Shown here one piece after another: positions 17,046-25,904 of a stretch of DNA of 47,653 bases. The first letter of the stretch is position 1. Every line of letters starts with the position of its first letter. The stretch lies in assembly GCF_028689295.1 (NCBI RefSeq), contig NZ_JAQTWL010000018.1, positions 1-47,653 on the forward strand. The letters are read 5' to 3'. The position numbers and the translations under genes are program-made. The notes under the pieces were generated by a model, which did not search any database, had not been told where the DNA came from, and saw nothing but the letters and a program-made list of their open reading frames with translations. Origin of the DNA: Rhodoferax sp. (GTDB lineage: Bacteria > Pseudomonadota > Gammaproteobacteria > Burkholderiales > Burkholderiaceae_C).

Positions 17046-18017
17046 TCAACTGTGCGCCATCAACCAGCCACCCACCAGCTCCGGCAGGGTGTGCAGGTGG
17101 CCCGGCGGCGACCCGGCCGCAAAACCGACATGCCCGCCCTGTCCGGGCTGCCAGAGGGTTACATGCGCGCCGACATCGCGCTGCTGCGGCAGGCTGGCCG
17201 CCGGTACAAACGGGTCGTTCAGGGCGTTGACTACCAGGGTCGGCAGTGGAATGTCGGCCAGGCGCGGCTTGGCCGATGCGCGCTGCCAGTAGTCGCGCGT
17301 GTTTTTGAAGCCATGCAGGGGTGCGGTAAACACATTGTCAAAGTCGTAGAGATCGCGCGCGGCGTGCAGCGCCCGGACGTCGAACAAGCCGGGGAACTGG
17401 GACAGCTTGAGCAGCGCCTTGGGTTTCATGGTTTTCAGGAACATGCGGGTATAAACCTGCCGGTTCATGCCCCGACCCATGGCCAGGCCGCTGGCCGTCA
17501 GGTCCACCGGGGCCGAAATGCTGGCGAGCGCCTGCACCACGCTTGCCGCCGTGCTGTCCGCCTCCTGCGCCCAGCGCAGCAAGGCGTTGCCACCCAGCGA
17601 CACACCTACTGCGTAGAGCGGCCCGGCGTGCCATGCGCGCAGGCGCGCCAGGATCCAGCCGATTTCTTCAAAATCACCCGAATGGTAGGCGCGCGGGGCA
17701 AGGTTGATCTCACCACTGCAGCCCCGAAAATGCGGCACGGCAAAGCCCCATCCTTGTGCCTGTGCCCATTGGGCCAGCGCCAGCGCGTAGTGACTGTGCG
17801 AGGAACCCTCCAGCCCGTGAAACAGCACCAGCAAAGGCGCCGCAGGTTGGTCAGCAGGCGCATCGCGCCAGTCCACATCGACAAAGTCGTCATCGGGCGT
17901 GGCCCAGCGCTCGCGCCGGTACGGCATTGCAGGCAAGCGGTCGGTACGGCTTTGCAACGCCGGCCAGATGGTTTGGGCATGGCCACCGGGCAACCACCAG
18001 GGCGCGCTGTAGTGCAT
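17046..18017 (-). CDS. YheT-family alpha/beta hydrolase
   Basis: This is a serine hydrolase of the YheT/AB-hydrolase group. The N-terminus has the family's GGHAQTIWP, then LFHGLEGSSHSHYA (oxyanion region), HFRGCSGE, and the nucleophile elbow GVSLGGN with Ser at its centre. NALNDPFVP supplies the acid and GGHVGF the catalytic His. At 323 residues the length is normal. The ATG at 18017 is used instead of TTG at 18023 two codons earlier. The substrate is unknown; family members act on esters or lactones. It lies 11 bases after the NTF2-like gene. Confidence 0.88.
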   Translation of the reverse strand: MHYSAPWWLPGGHAQTIWPALQSRTDRLPAMPYRRERWATPDDDFVDVDWRDAPADQPAAPLLVLFHGLEGSSHSHYALALAQWAQAQGWGFAVPHFRGCSGEINLAPRAYHSGDFEEIGWILARLRAWHAGPLYAVGVSLGGNALLRWAQEADSTAASVVQALASISAPVDLTASGLAMGRGMNRQVYTRMFLKTMKPKALLKLSQFPGLFDVRALHAARDLYDFDNVFTAPLHGFKNTRDYWQRASAKPRLADIPLPTLVVNALNDPFVPAASLPQQRDVGAHVTLWQPGQGGHVGFAAGSPPGHLHTLPELVGGWLMAHS

Positions 18018-18028
18018 GGCCAAGAGCC

Positions 18029-18481
18029 CTAATGCAAAACCGGTGGTGTGTCGGTGACGTCCTGCGGCTCGCGGGCGTTGCCGGGGCTGGCGTGGTGCGC
18101 CACCAGGCGCCAGCCTTGCGCGGTCTTGTGATAGACGTTGGTGGCAATCACCACCGCCTCCATCGGGCCCTCGGGCGTGAGCAGTTCCACGCGTTCGCGC
18201 ACGCTGTGCACGGCGCTGCCCAGCGCTTCAATCTTGCGCACACCTTCGGCGCGCACACGCACACTGCCGTTGTTGAACATGGCCTCGAACGCCGAGCGAA
18301 TGGCGCCCAGGCCGATCATGCGCGGGCCGCCCGGATGCACACAGGCCACCTCGTCGTCATCGGCCCAGCAGGCCATCAGCCGTTCCAGGTCGGCGTTTTG
18401 CAGCGCCTCGTAAAAGGCGGCCTCCACCTCGTCGGATGACCCCCCCACGATGGCAGCAATATTTTTTTTGGCTTTGGACAT
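18029..18481 (-). CDS. SnoaL/NTF2-like protein (DUF4440 type)
   Basis: This small 150-residue protein has the cone-shaped NTF2-like fold. The helix EVEAAFYEALQNADLERLMA leads into CWADDDEVACVHPGG, followed by IRSAFEAMF and a C-terminal sheet with WRLVAHHASP. This pattern is typical of nuclear transport factor 2-like small ligand-binding proteins found in many bacteria as stress or ketosteroid-isomerase-like proteins. The frame stays open upstream, but the ATG at 18481 gives the standard N-terminus (MSKAKKN). It heads a cluster with the YheT-like hydrolase. Function unknown. Confidence 0.85.
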   Translation of the reverse strand: MSKAKKNIAAIVGGSSDEVEAAFYEALQNADLERLMACWADDDEVACVHPGGPRMIGLGAIRSAFEAMFNNGSVRVRAEGVRKIEALGSAVHSVRERVELLTPEGPMEAVVIATNVYHKTAQGWRLVAHHASPGNAREPQDVTDTPPVLH

Positions 18482-18559
18482 GGCGCGACCTCTTTCAGTG
18501 TGAGCCCGATTTTGCCGTGCTTTCAAAAAACTGCGGCGCCCACACCAGCCGTCCGCCTG

Positions 18560-20071
18560 ATGGACAATGCCGCTCTCATGCGCTTGCTTGCCTTTGCCAT
18601 CCTCATCTGCCTGCCCTGGCTCAACCCATTTTCGCCCGGGCCGACGGCTGCCGTGGTGCCACTGCTGTTTGCCTGGAGCTGCGCGGCCGGCTTGCTGTTG
18701 CTGTGGGCTAGCGCCTACCCGCAGCAGCAGCGCACCGACCGGGTGAGCGCCATGGCCGGAGCTTGGGCTGTGGCCGCAGCCATGAGCGCCGTGATTGGCT
18801 TGTTGCAGTATTTCGGCGCCACCGAATGGCTCGGAGTGTGGGTCAACCACACGGAAGTCGGTCTGGCTTTTGGCAACCTGCGCCAGCGCAACCAGTTTGC
18901 CAGCTTGATGGCCATCGGACTGGTGTCCTTGTTGTGGTGGGCAACGCAGCCGTCGCGCCCCGGATTCGGGCGACACGCTGGCCTGATCGGTCCGGCCGCG
19001 CTATTGGGCGCGGGCAACGCGGCCTCCTCGTCTCGCACCGGTTTGTTGCAGTTGCTTTTGGTGGTGGTCTTGAGCCTTTACTGGCAACACCGCAAGCGCC
19101 ATCACGACATCGGCAGTCAAAACCGGCAGGCGCTGCAGCGGGTCTTATTGGCTGCCGTACTGGCTTATGCGGTGGCCACCTGGGCGTTGCCGTGGCTGGC
19201 GGGGCTGGACCCGATGCACAGCGGCGCCTGGGCACGGCTGCGCGAAGGCGATGCTGTGTGCACCAGCCGACTCACCCTGTGGCGCAATGTGCTGTTCCTG
19301 ATTGCCCAGAAGCCCTGGCTGGGCTGGGGCTGGGGTGAGCTGGACTACGCCCACTTCATCACGCTCTACCCGGGCGCGCGCTTTTGCGACATTCTGGACA
19401 ACGCCCACAACCTGCCCCTGCACCTGGCTGTGGAGTTGGGTGTGCCGCTGGCGCTGTTGGTGAGCGGCGGCGCGCTGTGGCTCATCTGGCGCGCCCAGCC
19501 ATGGCGCGAGCAGGACCCCACACGACGCATGGCCTGGGGCGTTTTGGCAGTGATCCTGCTGCACAGCCTGCTGGAATACCCGCTTTGGTACGGCCCGTTC
19601 CAGATGGCCGCCGGCTTGTGCGTCTGGCTGTTGACACCACAAAACAGGCGGCCAAAAAAGTCGCTGGCGCCCTACCTGCAAGCCGCATGCGCCGGCGTGT
19701 TGATCACCTTTTGTGCGCTGGCAGCATGGCAATACCACCTGGCCAGCCAAATCTACCTGGATCCCGAGCAGCGCGCCACGGCCTACCGCGTCAACACGCT
19801 GGAAAAAACGCGCCACGTGCATCTATTTCAGGACCAGGTGCGCTTTGCCGAACTCACCATCACCGAACTGACGCCAGGCAACGCGGTGCAGATGAACCGG
19901 CTGGCCAAGGAAACATTGCACTTTTCGCCCGAGGCGCGCGTGGCTGAGAGCGTGATCGACAGTGCGCTGATATTGGGCCGTGATGCTGAAGCCGCCTATT
20001 ACCTGGCACGTTTGCAAGCTGCGTTTCCGCAGGCGTATGCCGAGTGGCGCAAAGCGCACCTCTCGCCATAG
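18560..20071 (+). CDS. PglL-type O-oligosaccharyltransferase / O-antigen ligase family
   Basis: This inner-membrane glycosyl ligase has about ten helices and the Wzy_C/PglL signature. GNLRQRNQFASLMAIG, ASSSRTGLLQLL, a large periplasmic loop with NAHNLPLHLAVELG, and LLEYPLWYGPFQ are all present. PglL enzymes move a lipid-linked glycan onto periplasmic proteins such as pilins. WaaL enzymes move it onto lipid A core. The EYPLWY motif and the C-terminal soluble part (about 400-503, helical) favour the PglL side. There are no glycan or pilin genes beside it. The start is uncertain: ATG at 18560 or 18578. A GTG at 18500 would add a non-hydrophobic leader. Confidence 0.8.
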   Translation: MDNAALMRLLAFAILICLPWLNPFSPGPTAAVVPLLFAWSCAAGLLLLWASAYPQQQRTDRVSAMAGAWAVAAAMSAVIGLLQYFGATEWLGVWVNHTEVGLAFGNLRQRNQFASLMAIGLVSLLWWATQPSRPGFGRHAGLIGPAALLGAGNAASSSRTGLLQLLLVVVLSLYWQHRKRHHDIGSQNRQALQRVLLAAVLAYAVATWALPWLAGLDPMHSGAWARLREGDAVCTSRLTLWRNVLFLIAQKPWLGWGWGELDYAHFITLYPGARFCDILDNAHNLPLHLAVELGVPLALLVSGGALWLIWRAQPWREQDPTRRMAWGVLAVILLHSLLEYPLWYGPFQMAAGLCVWLLTPQNRRPKKSLAPYLQAACAGVLITFCALAAWQYHLASQIYLDPEQRATAYRVNTLEKTRHVHLFQDQVRFAELTITELTPGNAVQMNRLAKETLHFSPEARVAESVIDSALILGRDAEAAYYLARLQAAFPQAYAEWRKAHLSP

Positions 20072-20119
20072 TGCCTAAACTACCACCCACCTGTTCACCT
20101 CACCCCTCAGGAGCCTTCC

Positions 20120-21415
20120 ATGTCCCAGTCCTGGAAATTCGAAACCAAATCCGTCCACTCGGGTTACAGCCCCGACCCCACCACCAAATCGGTGGCGGTG
20201 CCGATCTACCAAACCGTGGCCTATGCCTTTGACAGCGCCCAACATGGCGCCGACCTGTTCGACCTGAAGGTGGCGGGCAACATCTACACCCGCATCATGA
20301 ACCCGACCAATGACGTGCTGGAGCAGCGCGTGGCGGCACTTGAAGGAGGTATCGCCGGGTTGGCATTGGCATCGGGTTCTGCAGCGGTCACCTATTCGAT
20401 CCAGACCATCGCCGAAGTGGGCGACAACATCGTGGCCAGCAACGCGCTTTATGGCGGCACCTACAACCTGTTTGCCCACACCTTTCCGCTCTCGGGCATT
20501 GAGGTGCGCTTTGCCGACCCCGGCGATTTGGCGGCACTTGAAGCCCTGATTGATGACAAGACCAAAGCGGTGTACATCGAATCCATCAGCAACCCGCAGG
20601 GCCGGGTGACTGACATTGCCGCCATCGCAGAAGTGGCCCACCGCAATGGTGTGCCGCTGATCGTGGACAACACGGTGGCCACACCTTACCTGCTGCGCCC
20701 GATCGAGCACGGTGCCGACATCGTGGTGCAGTCGCTCACCAAATATCTGGGTGGCCACGGCAACAGCATTGGCGGCGCCATCATCGACTCCGGCAAGTTC
20801 CCCTGGGCGGAGCACAAGGCCAAATTCAAGCGCTTGAACGAACCCGACCAAAGTTACCACGGCGTGGTCTATACCGAAGCCCTCGGCCCGGCCGCCTACA
20901 TTGGCCGCGCCCGCGTGGTGCCGCTGCGCAATACCGGCGCGGCGCTGTCGCCGTTCAACGCGTTTCTGATTTTGCAGGGCATCGAGACACTGGCGCTGCG
21001 CATGGACCGTATCAACGACAACACGCTCAAGGTGGTGCAGTATTTGGAATCCCACCCGAAGGTGGCCTGGGTCAGCTACGCGGGTTTGCCCAGCCACCCG
21101 GACTACGCCCTGGCGCAGAAATACCTGGGCGGCAAGGCTTCTGGCCTGTTTACCTTTGGCGTCAAGTGCCAGCCAGGCCAAGGCCGGGTGGCCGGCGCCG
21201 CCTTTCTGGATGCCCTCCAGCTGTTCACCCGCCTGGTCAACATTGGCGACGCCAAGTCGCTGGCCACGCACCCGGCTTCCACCACGCACCGCCAGTTGTC
21301 ACCGGCCGAGCTGGCCAAATCTGGTATCTCAGAGGACGCGGTGCGCCTGTCGATTGGCATCGAGCACATTGACGACCTGCTGTCCGACCTGGCCCAAGCC
21401 CTGGCCGCCGTTTAA
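20120..21415 (+). CDS. metY: O-acetylhomoserine sulfhydrylase
   Basis: This PLP enzyme of the Cys/Met metabolism group makes homocysteine from O-acetylhomoserine and sulfide. The 431 residues begin with ETKSVHSGYSPDP, with IYTRIMNPT, ALASGSAAVTY (cofactor phosphate), IVDNTVATPY and the PLP lysine Lys208 in QSLTKYLGGHG. The length and the insertion before the C-terminal domain (FNAFLILQGIETL) match MetY rather than MetB/MetZ, which are about 390 long. The ribosome site (AGGAG) is nine bases before ATG. No SAM riboswitch was seen upstream. Use of free sulfide fits a lineage with sulfur enzymes such as the fusion at 7756. Confidence 0.92.
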   Translation: MSQSWKFETKSVHSGYSPDPTTKSVAVPIYQTVAYAFDSAQHGADLFDLKVAGNIYTRIMNPTNDVLEQRVAALEGGIAGLALASGSAAVTYSIQTIAEVGDNIVASNALYGGTYNLFAHTFPLSGIEVRFADPGDLAALEALIDDKTKAVYIESISNPQGRVTDIAAIAEVAHRNGVPLIVDNTVATPYLLRPIEHGADIVVQSLTKYLGGHGNSIGGAIIDSGKFPWAEHKAKFKRLNEPDQSYHGVVYTEALGPAAYIGRARVVPLRNTGAALSPFNAFLILQGIETLALRMDRINDNTLKVVQYLESHPKVAWVSYAGLPSHPDYALAQKYLGGKASGLFTFGVKCQPGQGRVAGAAFLDALQLFTRLVNIGDAKSLATHPASTTHRQLSPAELAKSGISEDAVRLSIGIEHIDDLLSDLAQALAAV

Positions 21416-21438
21416 ACCGCCGCGACCAGGTAAGCACC

Positions 21439-22026
21439 ATGAACGATCGAATCAACGAGTTGCTGGCGCAGATGGCTGCACTGGAGGCCGACCTGAAAGA
21501 GGCCGTTCATGCGCAGGAAAGCCGGATGCTTTTTCAGATCAATGGGAAGCGTGTCGAGTTCGAGGACTCGATCAAGGCGGCGCACCGCAAGCTGAAGACC
21601 AACTTCTTTCGCTGGCTGGTCACCAACCGGCCACAGAACCTGATCACCGGCCCGATCATTTACAGCATGATCGTGCCGCTTATGCTGCTGGACCTATGCG
21701 TGAGCTTTTACCAGTGGAGCTGTTTTCCGATCTACGGCATCACCAAGGTGCGCCGCAGCGACTACCTGGTGTTTGACCGCGCACAGCTGGAGTACCTCAA
21801 TTTCATCGAGAAATTCCACTGCTTCTACTGCGACTACGGCAACGGGCTGATGGGCTACATGCGCGAGATTTTGGCCCGCACCGAAGCCTATTTTTGCCCG
21901 ATCAAGCATGCCCACAAGATCCTCGGCACGCATGAACGTTACAACCGGTTTCTGGACTACGGCGACGCCGCCGACTACGAGGCCCGGCTGGAGGAGTTTC
22001 GCCAGGCCCTGGGCAAAGTGAAATAG
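21439..22026 (+). CDS. Conserved hypothetical protein with Cys-rich centre
   Basis: The 195 residues start with a coiled-coil-like helix (about 1-50). Two adjacent hydrophobic stretches follow (about 69-100), probably a membrane hairpin or buried helices. A striking polar core then contains FHCFYCDYGNG and YFCPIKHAHK. The three cysteines and several histidines in this core suggest a metal site. I know proteins with this core as uncharacterised conserved families in proteobacteria but cannot name a function. It lies 23 bases after metY on the same strand and may be co-transcribed. A REP-like inverted repeat closes the unit. Confidence 0.8.
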   Translation: MNDRINELLAQMAALEADLKEAVHAQESRMLFQINGKRVEFEDSIKAAHRKLKTNFFRWLVTNRPQNLITGPIIYSMIVPLMLLDLCVSFYQWSCFPIYGITKVRRSDYLVFDRAQLEYLNFIEKFHCFYCDYGNGLMGYMREILARTEAYFCPIKHAHKILGTHERYNRFLDYGDAADYEARLEEFRQALGKVK

Positions 22027-22058
22027 GGTTCACCCAAGCCGGACGAACCGGAACCTGA

Positions 22059-22142
22059 CAGACATTCGCGGCGGGGCGCCGCTCCTACAAAGACAAAGTC
22101 CCGTGGCCTCTGTTGGAGCGGCGCCCTCGCCGCGAATGTCTG
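22059..22142. repeat. REP-like inverted repeat between convergent genes
   Basis: The arms (22059-22089 and 22111-22142, 31 and 32 bases) are complementary except for one base deletion and one mismatch, with a 21-base loop. They share the core ggcgccgctcctaca with the palindrome at 9660-9697. It separates the plus-strand hypothetical gene from the minus-strand permease and likely works as a bidirectional terminator. Confidence 0.8.
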
Positions 22143-22155
22143 CTGTTTTCCCGAG

Positions 22156-23451
22156 TCAGTTCGAGGCCACGCGACGGTTCAGCAGCGCGTACAACACGAT
22201 AGCACCAAAGGTGGCGGTACCGATGCCACCCAGCGCGAAATCGCCGAACTTGAGGGTGAAGTCGCCGGTGCCCAAAATGAGGGTGATGGCGGCCACGATC
22301 AGGTTTTTGTTGTCAGAAAAATCCACCTTGTTCTCGACCCAGATGCGCGCGCCGGCCACCGCAATCAGGCCGAACACCACGATGCTGACACCCCCCATCA
22401 CCGGAAGCGGAATAGCCTGGATCACGGCGCCGAACTTCGGCGAGAAGCCCAGCACCACAGCCAGCAGCGCCGCCACCAAAAACATGGCGGTCGAATACAC
22501 CTTGGTTGCCGCCATGACGCCGATGTTCTCGGCATAGGTGGTCACACCGGTGCCGCCGGCGCTGCCGCTGACCATGGTGGCCACACCGTCGCCAATGAAA
22601 GCGCGGCCCATATAGACGTCGAGGTTTCTGCCGGTCATGGCGGTCACGGCCTTGATGTGGCCGAGGTTTTCAGCCACCAGGATGATGGCTACCGGCGCGA
22701 TCATCAGCATGGCTTTGGAATCGAACACCGGGGCGGCAAAGCCGGGCATGCCGAACCAGGCCGCGTTGAACAGCCCGCTCAGGTCCATCGGCTTGCCCAG
22801 TCCGAGGCCATTGGTGAGCAGGGCGTAGAAGACACTGGCGACCAGCAGGCCGACCAGAATCAGCAGGCGCTGTACCATGCCGCGGGTGAACACGGCCACC
22901 AGCGCCACGCAGATGAAGGTGGCAGCCTGCATCCAGCTGTCGAAGTTGCTGGCCGCCATGTTCTTGATCGGCACGCCCGCCAGGTTCAGGCCGATCACGG
23001 CCACCACCGAGCCGGTCACGACCGGGGGCATCAGCTTTTCGATCCAGCCGGTGCCCGACACCTGCACCAGCAAGCCAATCGCGGTGTAGAGCGCACCGCA
23101 GGCGATGATGCCGCCCAATGCCACCCCCATGTTGGCGTTCAGGCCCTGGCCCGCGTAGCCCGTGGCCGCGATCACCACGCCAATGAAGGCAAAGCTGGAA
23201 CCGAGGTAGCTGGGTACCTTGCCACCGGTAATGAAAAAGAAGATCAGCGTGCCGATGCCGCTCATCAGAATGGCCAGATTGGGGTCGAAGCCCATCAGAA
23301 TGGGCGCCAGCACGGTCGCGCCAAACATGGCAATCACGTGCTGCATGCCCATCACCGCGGTTTGCGGCCAGGGCAGGCGTTCGTCGGGGGCAATCACGCC
23401 GCCTTGGCGCAGAATGTCAGGGCTCTTTTCGGTCCAGTCAAATAGGCTCAT
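22156..23451 (-). CDS. Pyrimidine/uracil permease, NCS2 family (RutG-like)
   Basis: This proton-linked nucleobase transporter in the inner membrane has 431 residues and about 14 hydrophobic segments. Signature stretches are MQHVIAMFGATVLAPIL, ILMSGIGTLIFFFITGG, GSSFAFIGVV, LVAENLGHIKAVT and GGTGVTTYAENIGVM, the last being the NCS2 motif. By memory it is closer to E. coli RutG than to UraA (VAPDERLP and the VPSYLGSS stretch). No other rut genes are near, so a general uracil uptake role is as likely as pyrimidine ring degradation. The ATG start is preceded by a 120-base gap to the iron-binding protein stop. Confidence 0.9.
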   Translation of the reverse strand: MSLFDWTEKSPDILRQGGVIAPDERLPWPQTAVMGMQHVIAMFGATVLAPILMGFDPNLAILMSGIGTLIFFFITGGKVPSYLGSSFAFIGVVIAATGYAGQGLNANMGVALGGIIACGALYTAIGLLVQVSGTGWIEKLMPPVVTGSVVAVIGLNLAGVPIKNMAASNFDSWMQAATFICVALVAVFTRGMVQRLLILVGLLVASVFYALLTNGLGLGKPMDLSGLFNAAWFGMPGFAAPVFDSKAMLMIAPVAIILVAENLGHIKAVTAMTGRNLDVYMGRAFIGDGVATMVSGSAGGTGVTTYAENIGVMAATKVYSTAMFLVAALLAVVLGFSPKFGAVIQAIPLPVMGGVSIVVFGLIAVAGARIWVENKVDFSDNKNLIVAAITLILGTGDFTLKFGDFALGGIGTATFGAIVLYALLNRRVASN

Positions 23452-23534
23452 GGGGTTCCTTGGTTGTTGTGGTCAAGCCGGTTTGAATTGTGGCACGCCG
23501 CATCCCCACCCAGGCCTCATGACTGCAGCACAAT

Positions 23535-24581
23535 TTATCTGAATCCCACCCGGTCGAGCATTTGCTGCACCTTGATCTGGTTCATGCCGACGGCGCTGAT
23601 CGGCACCAGTTCACGCTTGAAACTGCCACCCGACATGGCCTGCAGGGCCGGGTTGGCAAACTGCACGCCCTTGGCGACCGGCCACTCGTTGTTGCCATCG
23701 GCAAAGTGCCTTTGCGCCGAGGGACTGACCAGGTATTCCAGGAATTTGATGGCGTTTTCAGGGTTTTTGGCATAACGCGCCACGGCACCGCCGGCAATGT
23801 TGACGTGGGTGCCCCAGCTGGACTGGTTCGGGAACATCACCTTGACCTTGCTGGCCACCGCCTGGTCTTCGGGCTTGCTTGATCGCATCAAACGCGCCAG
23901 ATAGTACGAGTTGGTGACGGCGACCGCGCATTCACCGGAGGCTACGCCCTTGATCTGGTCGGTGTCGCCGCCCTTGGGCGAGCGCGCCATGTTGGCCACC
24001 AGGCCCTTGAGCCAGACTTCGGTTTTGGCAGGGCCGAGGTGCTCGGTCATGGCGCCGAACAGGCTCAGGTTGTAGGGGTGCGAGCCCGAGCGCATGCACA
24101 GCTTGCCCTTGAGTTTGGGATCGGCCAGTTTCTCGTAACTGTCGATATCGGCTGCGCTGACCTTGCGTTCGTCATAAACCAGAATGCGCGCGCGGGTGGA
24201 CAAGCCGAACCAGGGCGTGCCGCCGTTGTTAGCCGGTTTGGCGCGCAGATTGGCGGGAATGGCGTCTTCGAGCACCTTGGACTTGACGGGCTGGAACAGG
24301 CCATCGATCTCGGCGCGCCACAGCCGCGCTGCATCCACCAGCAAAATCACATCCGCCGGCGACGCACTGCCCTCGGCCTTGAGGCGCGCCAGAATGCCGG
24401 CGTCATCAGCATCGACCCGGTTGATCCTGATGCCGGTGGCCTGCGTGAACTGGCTGTACAGCGCCTCGTCGGTGGGGTAATGGCGTGCCGAGTAAAGATT
24501 CAATTCGGGTTGCGCGGCCTGCGCCATGCACCAACTCAAGCCCAGCAGCGCCAGGGGAAATTTGCCGAAAAACCGAACCAT
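23535..24581 (-). CDS. Iron(III) ABC transporter substrate-binding protein (FbpA/FutA-like)
   Basis: This is a periplasmic ferric-ion receptor. After a signal peptide of about 22 residues (LLGLSWCMAQAA) the mature protein starts QPELNLYSARHYPTD, typical of the family. NSYYLARL holds the adjacent tyrosines that bind Fe3+, and WGTHVNIAGGAV and NAIKFLEYLVSP follow. It has 348 residues, normal length. A Fur box (24622-24640) lies just upstream, so expression should rise under iron shortage. No permease or ATPase gene is adjacent, so its membrane partners must be elsewhere. Confidence 0.9.
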   Translation of the reverse strand: MVRFFGKFPLALLGLSWCMAQAAQPELNLYSARHYPTDEALYSQFTQATGIRINRVDADDAGILARLKAEGSASPADVILLVDAARLWRAEIDGLFQPVKSKVLEDAIPANLRAKPANNGGTPWFGLSTRARILVYDERKVSAADIDSYEKLADPKLKGKLCMRSGSHPYNLSLFGAMTEHLGPAKTEVWLKGLVANMARSPKGGDTDQIKGVASGECAVAVTNSYYLARLMRSSKPEDQAVASKVKVMFPNQSSWGTHVNIAGGAVARYAKNPENAIKFLEYLVSPSAQRHFADGNNEWPVAKGVQFANPALQAMSGGSFKRELVPISAVGMNQIKVQQMLDRVGFR

Positions 24582-24621
24582 GAAAAACTCCGCGAGTGGA
24601 AACAGGCGTCAGTATATCTCA

Positions 24622-24640
24622 AATGCGAATCATTCTCATT
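24622..24640 (-). promoter_or_regulatory. Fur box
   Basis: On the minus strand the 19-mer AATGAGAATGATTCGCATT closely matches the Fur consensus of GATAAT-type hexamers. A -10-like TATACT (rc, near 24612) follows it, so Fur binding would block the promoter of the iron-binding protein. It is in the short gap after fur. Confidence 0.8.
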
Positions 24641-24658
24641 AGTATTTAGTCGTGCGGT

Positions 24659-25087
24659 TTATTTCTTATATGGGCAGGCGGCTTTGCTGCAATGGGCATA
24701 CAGACTCAGCGAATGGTCCTCGATGTCGAAGCCCTTGGCTTTGGCGATGTGTTGCTGTCTCGCCTCGATCTCGGCGTCATAGAACTCTTCGACCCGGCCG
24801 CAGTCCATGCAAACAATGTGGTCGTGGTGTTTGCCTTCGTTGAGCTCAAACACCGCTTTGCCGTTTTCAAAATTACTGCGGCTCAGGATGCCCGCCTGCT
24901 CGAACTGCGTCAGCACGCGGTACACCGTGGCCAGGCCAATGGCGGTGTTGTCGCTCACCAGCAGTTTGTAAACGTCTTCCGCGCTCATGTGCCGCTGCAC
25001 GGCACTCTGGAACAGCGCCAGAATGGTCTGGCGCGGTCCGGTCACCTTGAGGCCCGTGTCTTTGAGTTTGTGCGGTGTATCGGTCAT
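24659..25087 (-). CDS. fur: Ferric uptake regulator
   Basis: Fur represses iron-uptake genes when loaded with Fe2+. The 142 residues have an N-terminal winged helix (GLKVTGPRQTILALF, ATVYRVLTQFEQAGIL as recognition helix). The metal-binding C-terminus contains KHHDHIVCMDC (His87, His88, His90, Cys93, Cys96) and a second cysteine pair (133, 138). The start is set at ATG 25087 (MTDTPHKLKDTGLK). An upstream extension to 25156 has no support. The gene is divergent from a VOC gene. Its own binding site in this window is downstream, before the iron-binding protein gene. Confidence 0.95.
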   Translation of the reverse strand: MTDTPHKLKDTGLKVTGPRQTILALFQSAVQRHMSAEDVYKLLVSDNTAIGLATVYRVLTQFEQAGILSRSNFENGKAVFELNEGKHHDHIVCMDCGRVEEFYDAEIEARQQHIAKAKGFDIEDHSLSLYAHCSKAACPYKK

Positions 25088-25179
25088 GCTGAGGCCCGGG
25101 TTCAGGTTGGTGGTGCAGCGCAACTTATACCAAACTCTGGCAGCCCTTGCGCGCAACCCGTCAATGGTATGGTTCGGCC

Positions 25180-25902
25180 ATGCAAACTCAAATAGATCAC
25201 CTGGTCGTCGTCGCCCAAACCCTGGCCCAAGGCGTGCAATGGTGCGAAGCCACGCTGGGCGTGACGCCAGCGTCTGGCGGAGAGCACGCGCAGTACGGCA
25301 CCCACAACCGCCTGTTCAAGATTGCCACGCCGACGCACCCATTGGCGTATTTTGAAATCATCGCCATCGACCCGTCCGCCAAACGTCCCGTCAACGCAAC
25401 CGGCAAACGCTGGTTCGACATGGACGACGCGGCGCTGCAAGCGGCGGTTGCCGTTGAGCCGCGTCTGGTGCACTTTGTCGCCAACACCCACGACATCCAG
25501 GCCGCCCGCATCGCCCTGAAAGCACATGGCATCGAGCGCGGCCCCGCGGTGCACGCCAGCCGCCATTCGCGTCGCGGCCTGCTGCAATGGCAGATCACCG
25601 TGCGCGAGGACGGCCAGCGCCTGTTCAACGGCGCGCTGCCAAGCCTGATCCAATGGGGCAAGCCCGAGGACGCCGAGCCGCTGCGCCTGCACCCGCGCAA
25701 CAGCCTGCCGCGTTCGGGCGTGTCGCTGCAAAGCCTGGCCATCACACACCCCAGCGCCGACAAGCTGCAAGCCGCGTATGAAGCCATCGGGCTCACCGGG
25801 GTCGTCATTGAAACCGGCCCGGCCGACCTGGTCGCCACCCTGAAAACGCCCAAGGGTACAGTGGTGCTGCACACGCCGAATCCAGGCTCCGTTACGATGT
25901 AG
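25180..25902 (+). CDS. VOC/glyoxalase-like domain protein
   Basis: The 240 residues start MQTQIDHLVVVAQTLAQG and continue WCEATLGVTP, typical of the glyoxalase-like (Glyoxalase_3) group of the vicinal-oxygen-chelate superfamily. His7 could be a metal ligand, and YFEIIAID follows in the expected place. No signal peptide is present. The substrate is unknown, and members are annotated mainly as VOC proteins. The ATG at 25180 gives the usual N-terminus. The ppk2 start follows two bases after its stop, so the two are surely co-transcribed. Confidence 0.8.
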   Translation: MQTQIDHLVVVAQTLAQGVQWCEATLGVTPASGGEHAQYGTHNRLFKIATPTHPLAYFEIIAIDPSAKRPVNATGKRWFDMDDAALQAAVAVEPRLVHFVANTHDIQAARIALKAHGIERGPAVHASRHSRRGLLQWQITVREDGQRLFNGALPSLIQWGKPEDAEPLRLHPRNSLPRSGVSLQSLAITHPSADKLQAAYEAIGLTGVVIETGPADLVATLKTPKGTVVLHTPNPGSVTM

Positions 25903-25904
25903 CC

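Noticed and set aside
20075..21289. 404-residue minus frame opposite metY
   Set aside because: Shadow of metY, which has the PLP motif and normal length.
22024..22037. TAGGGTTCACCCAA near the end of the 21439 gene
   Set aside because: It resembles the TAGGGT palindrome but lies at a stop codon inside a transcription unit, not upstream of a gene.
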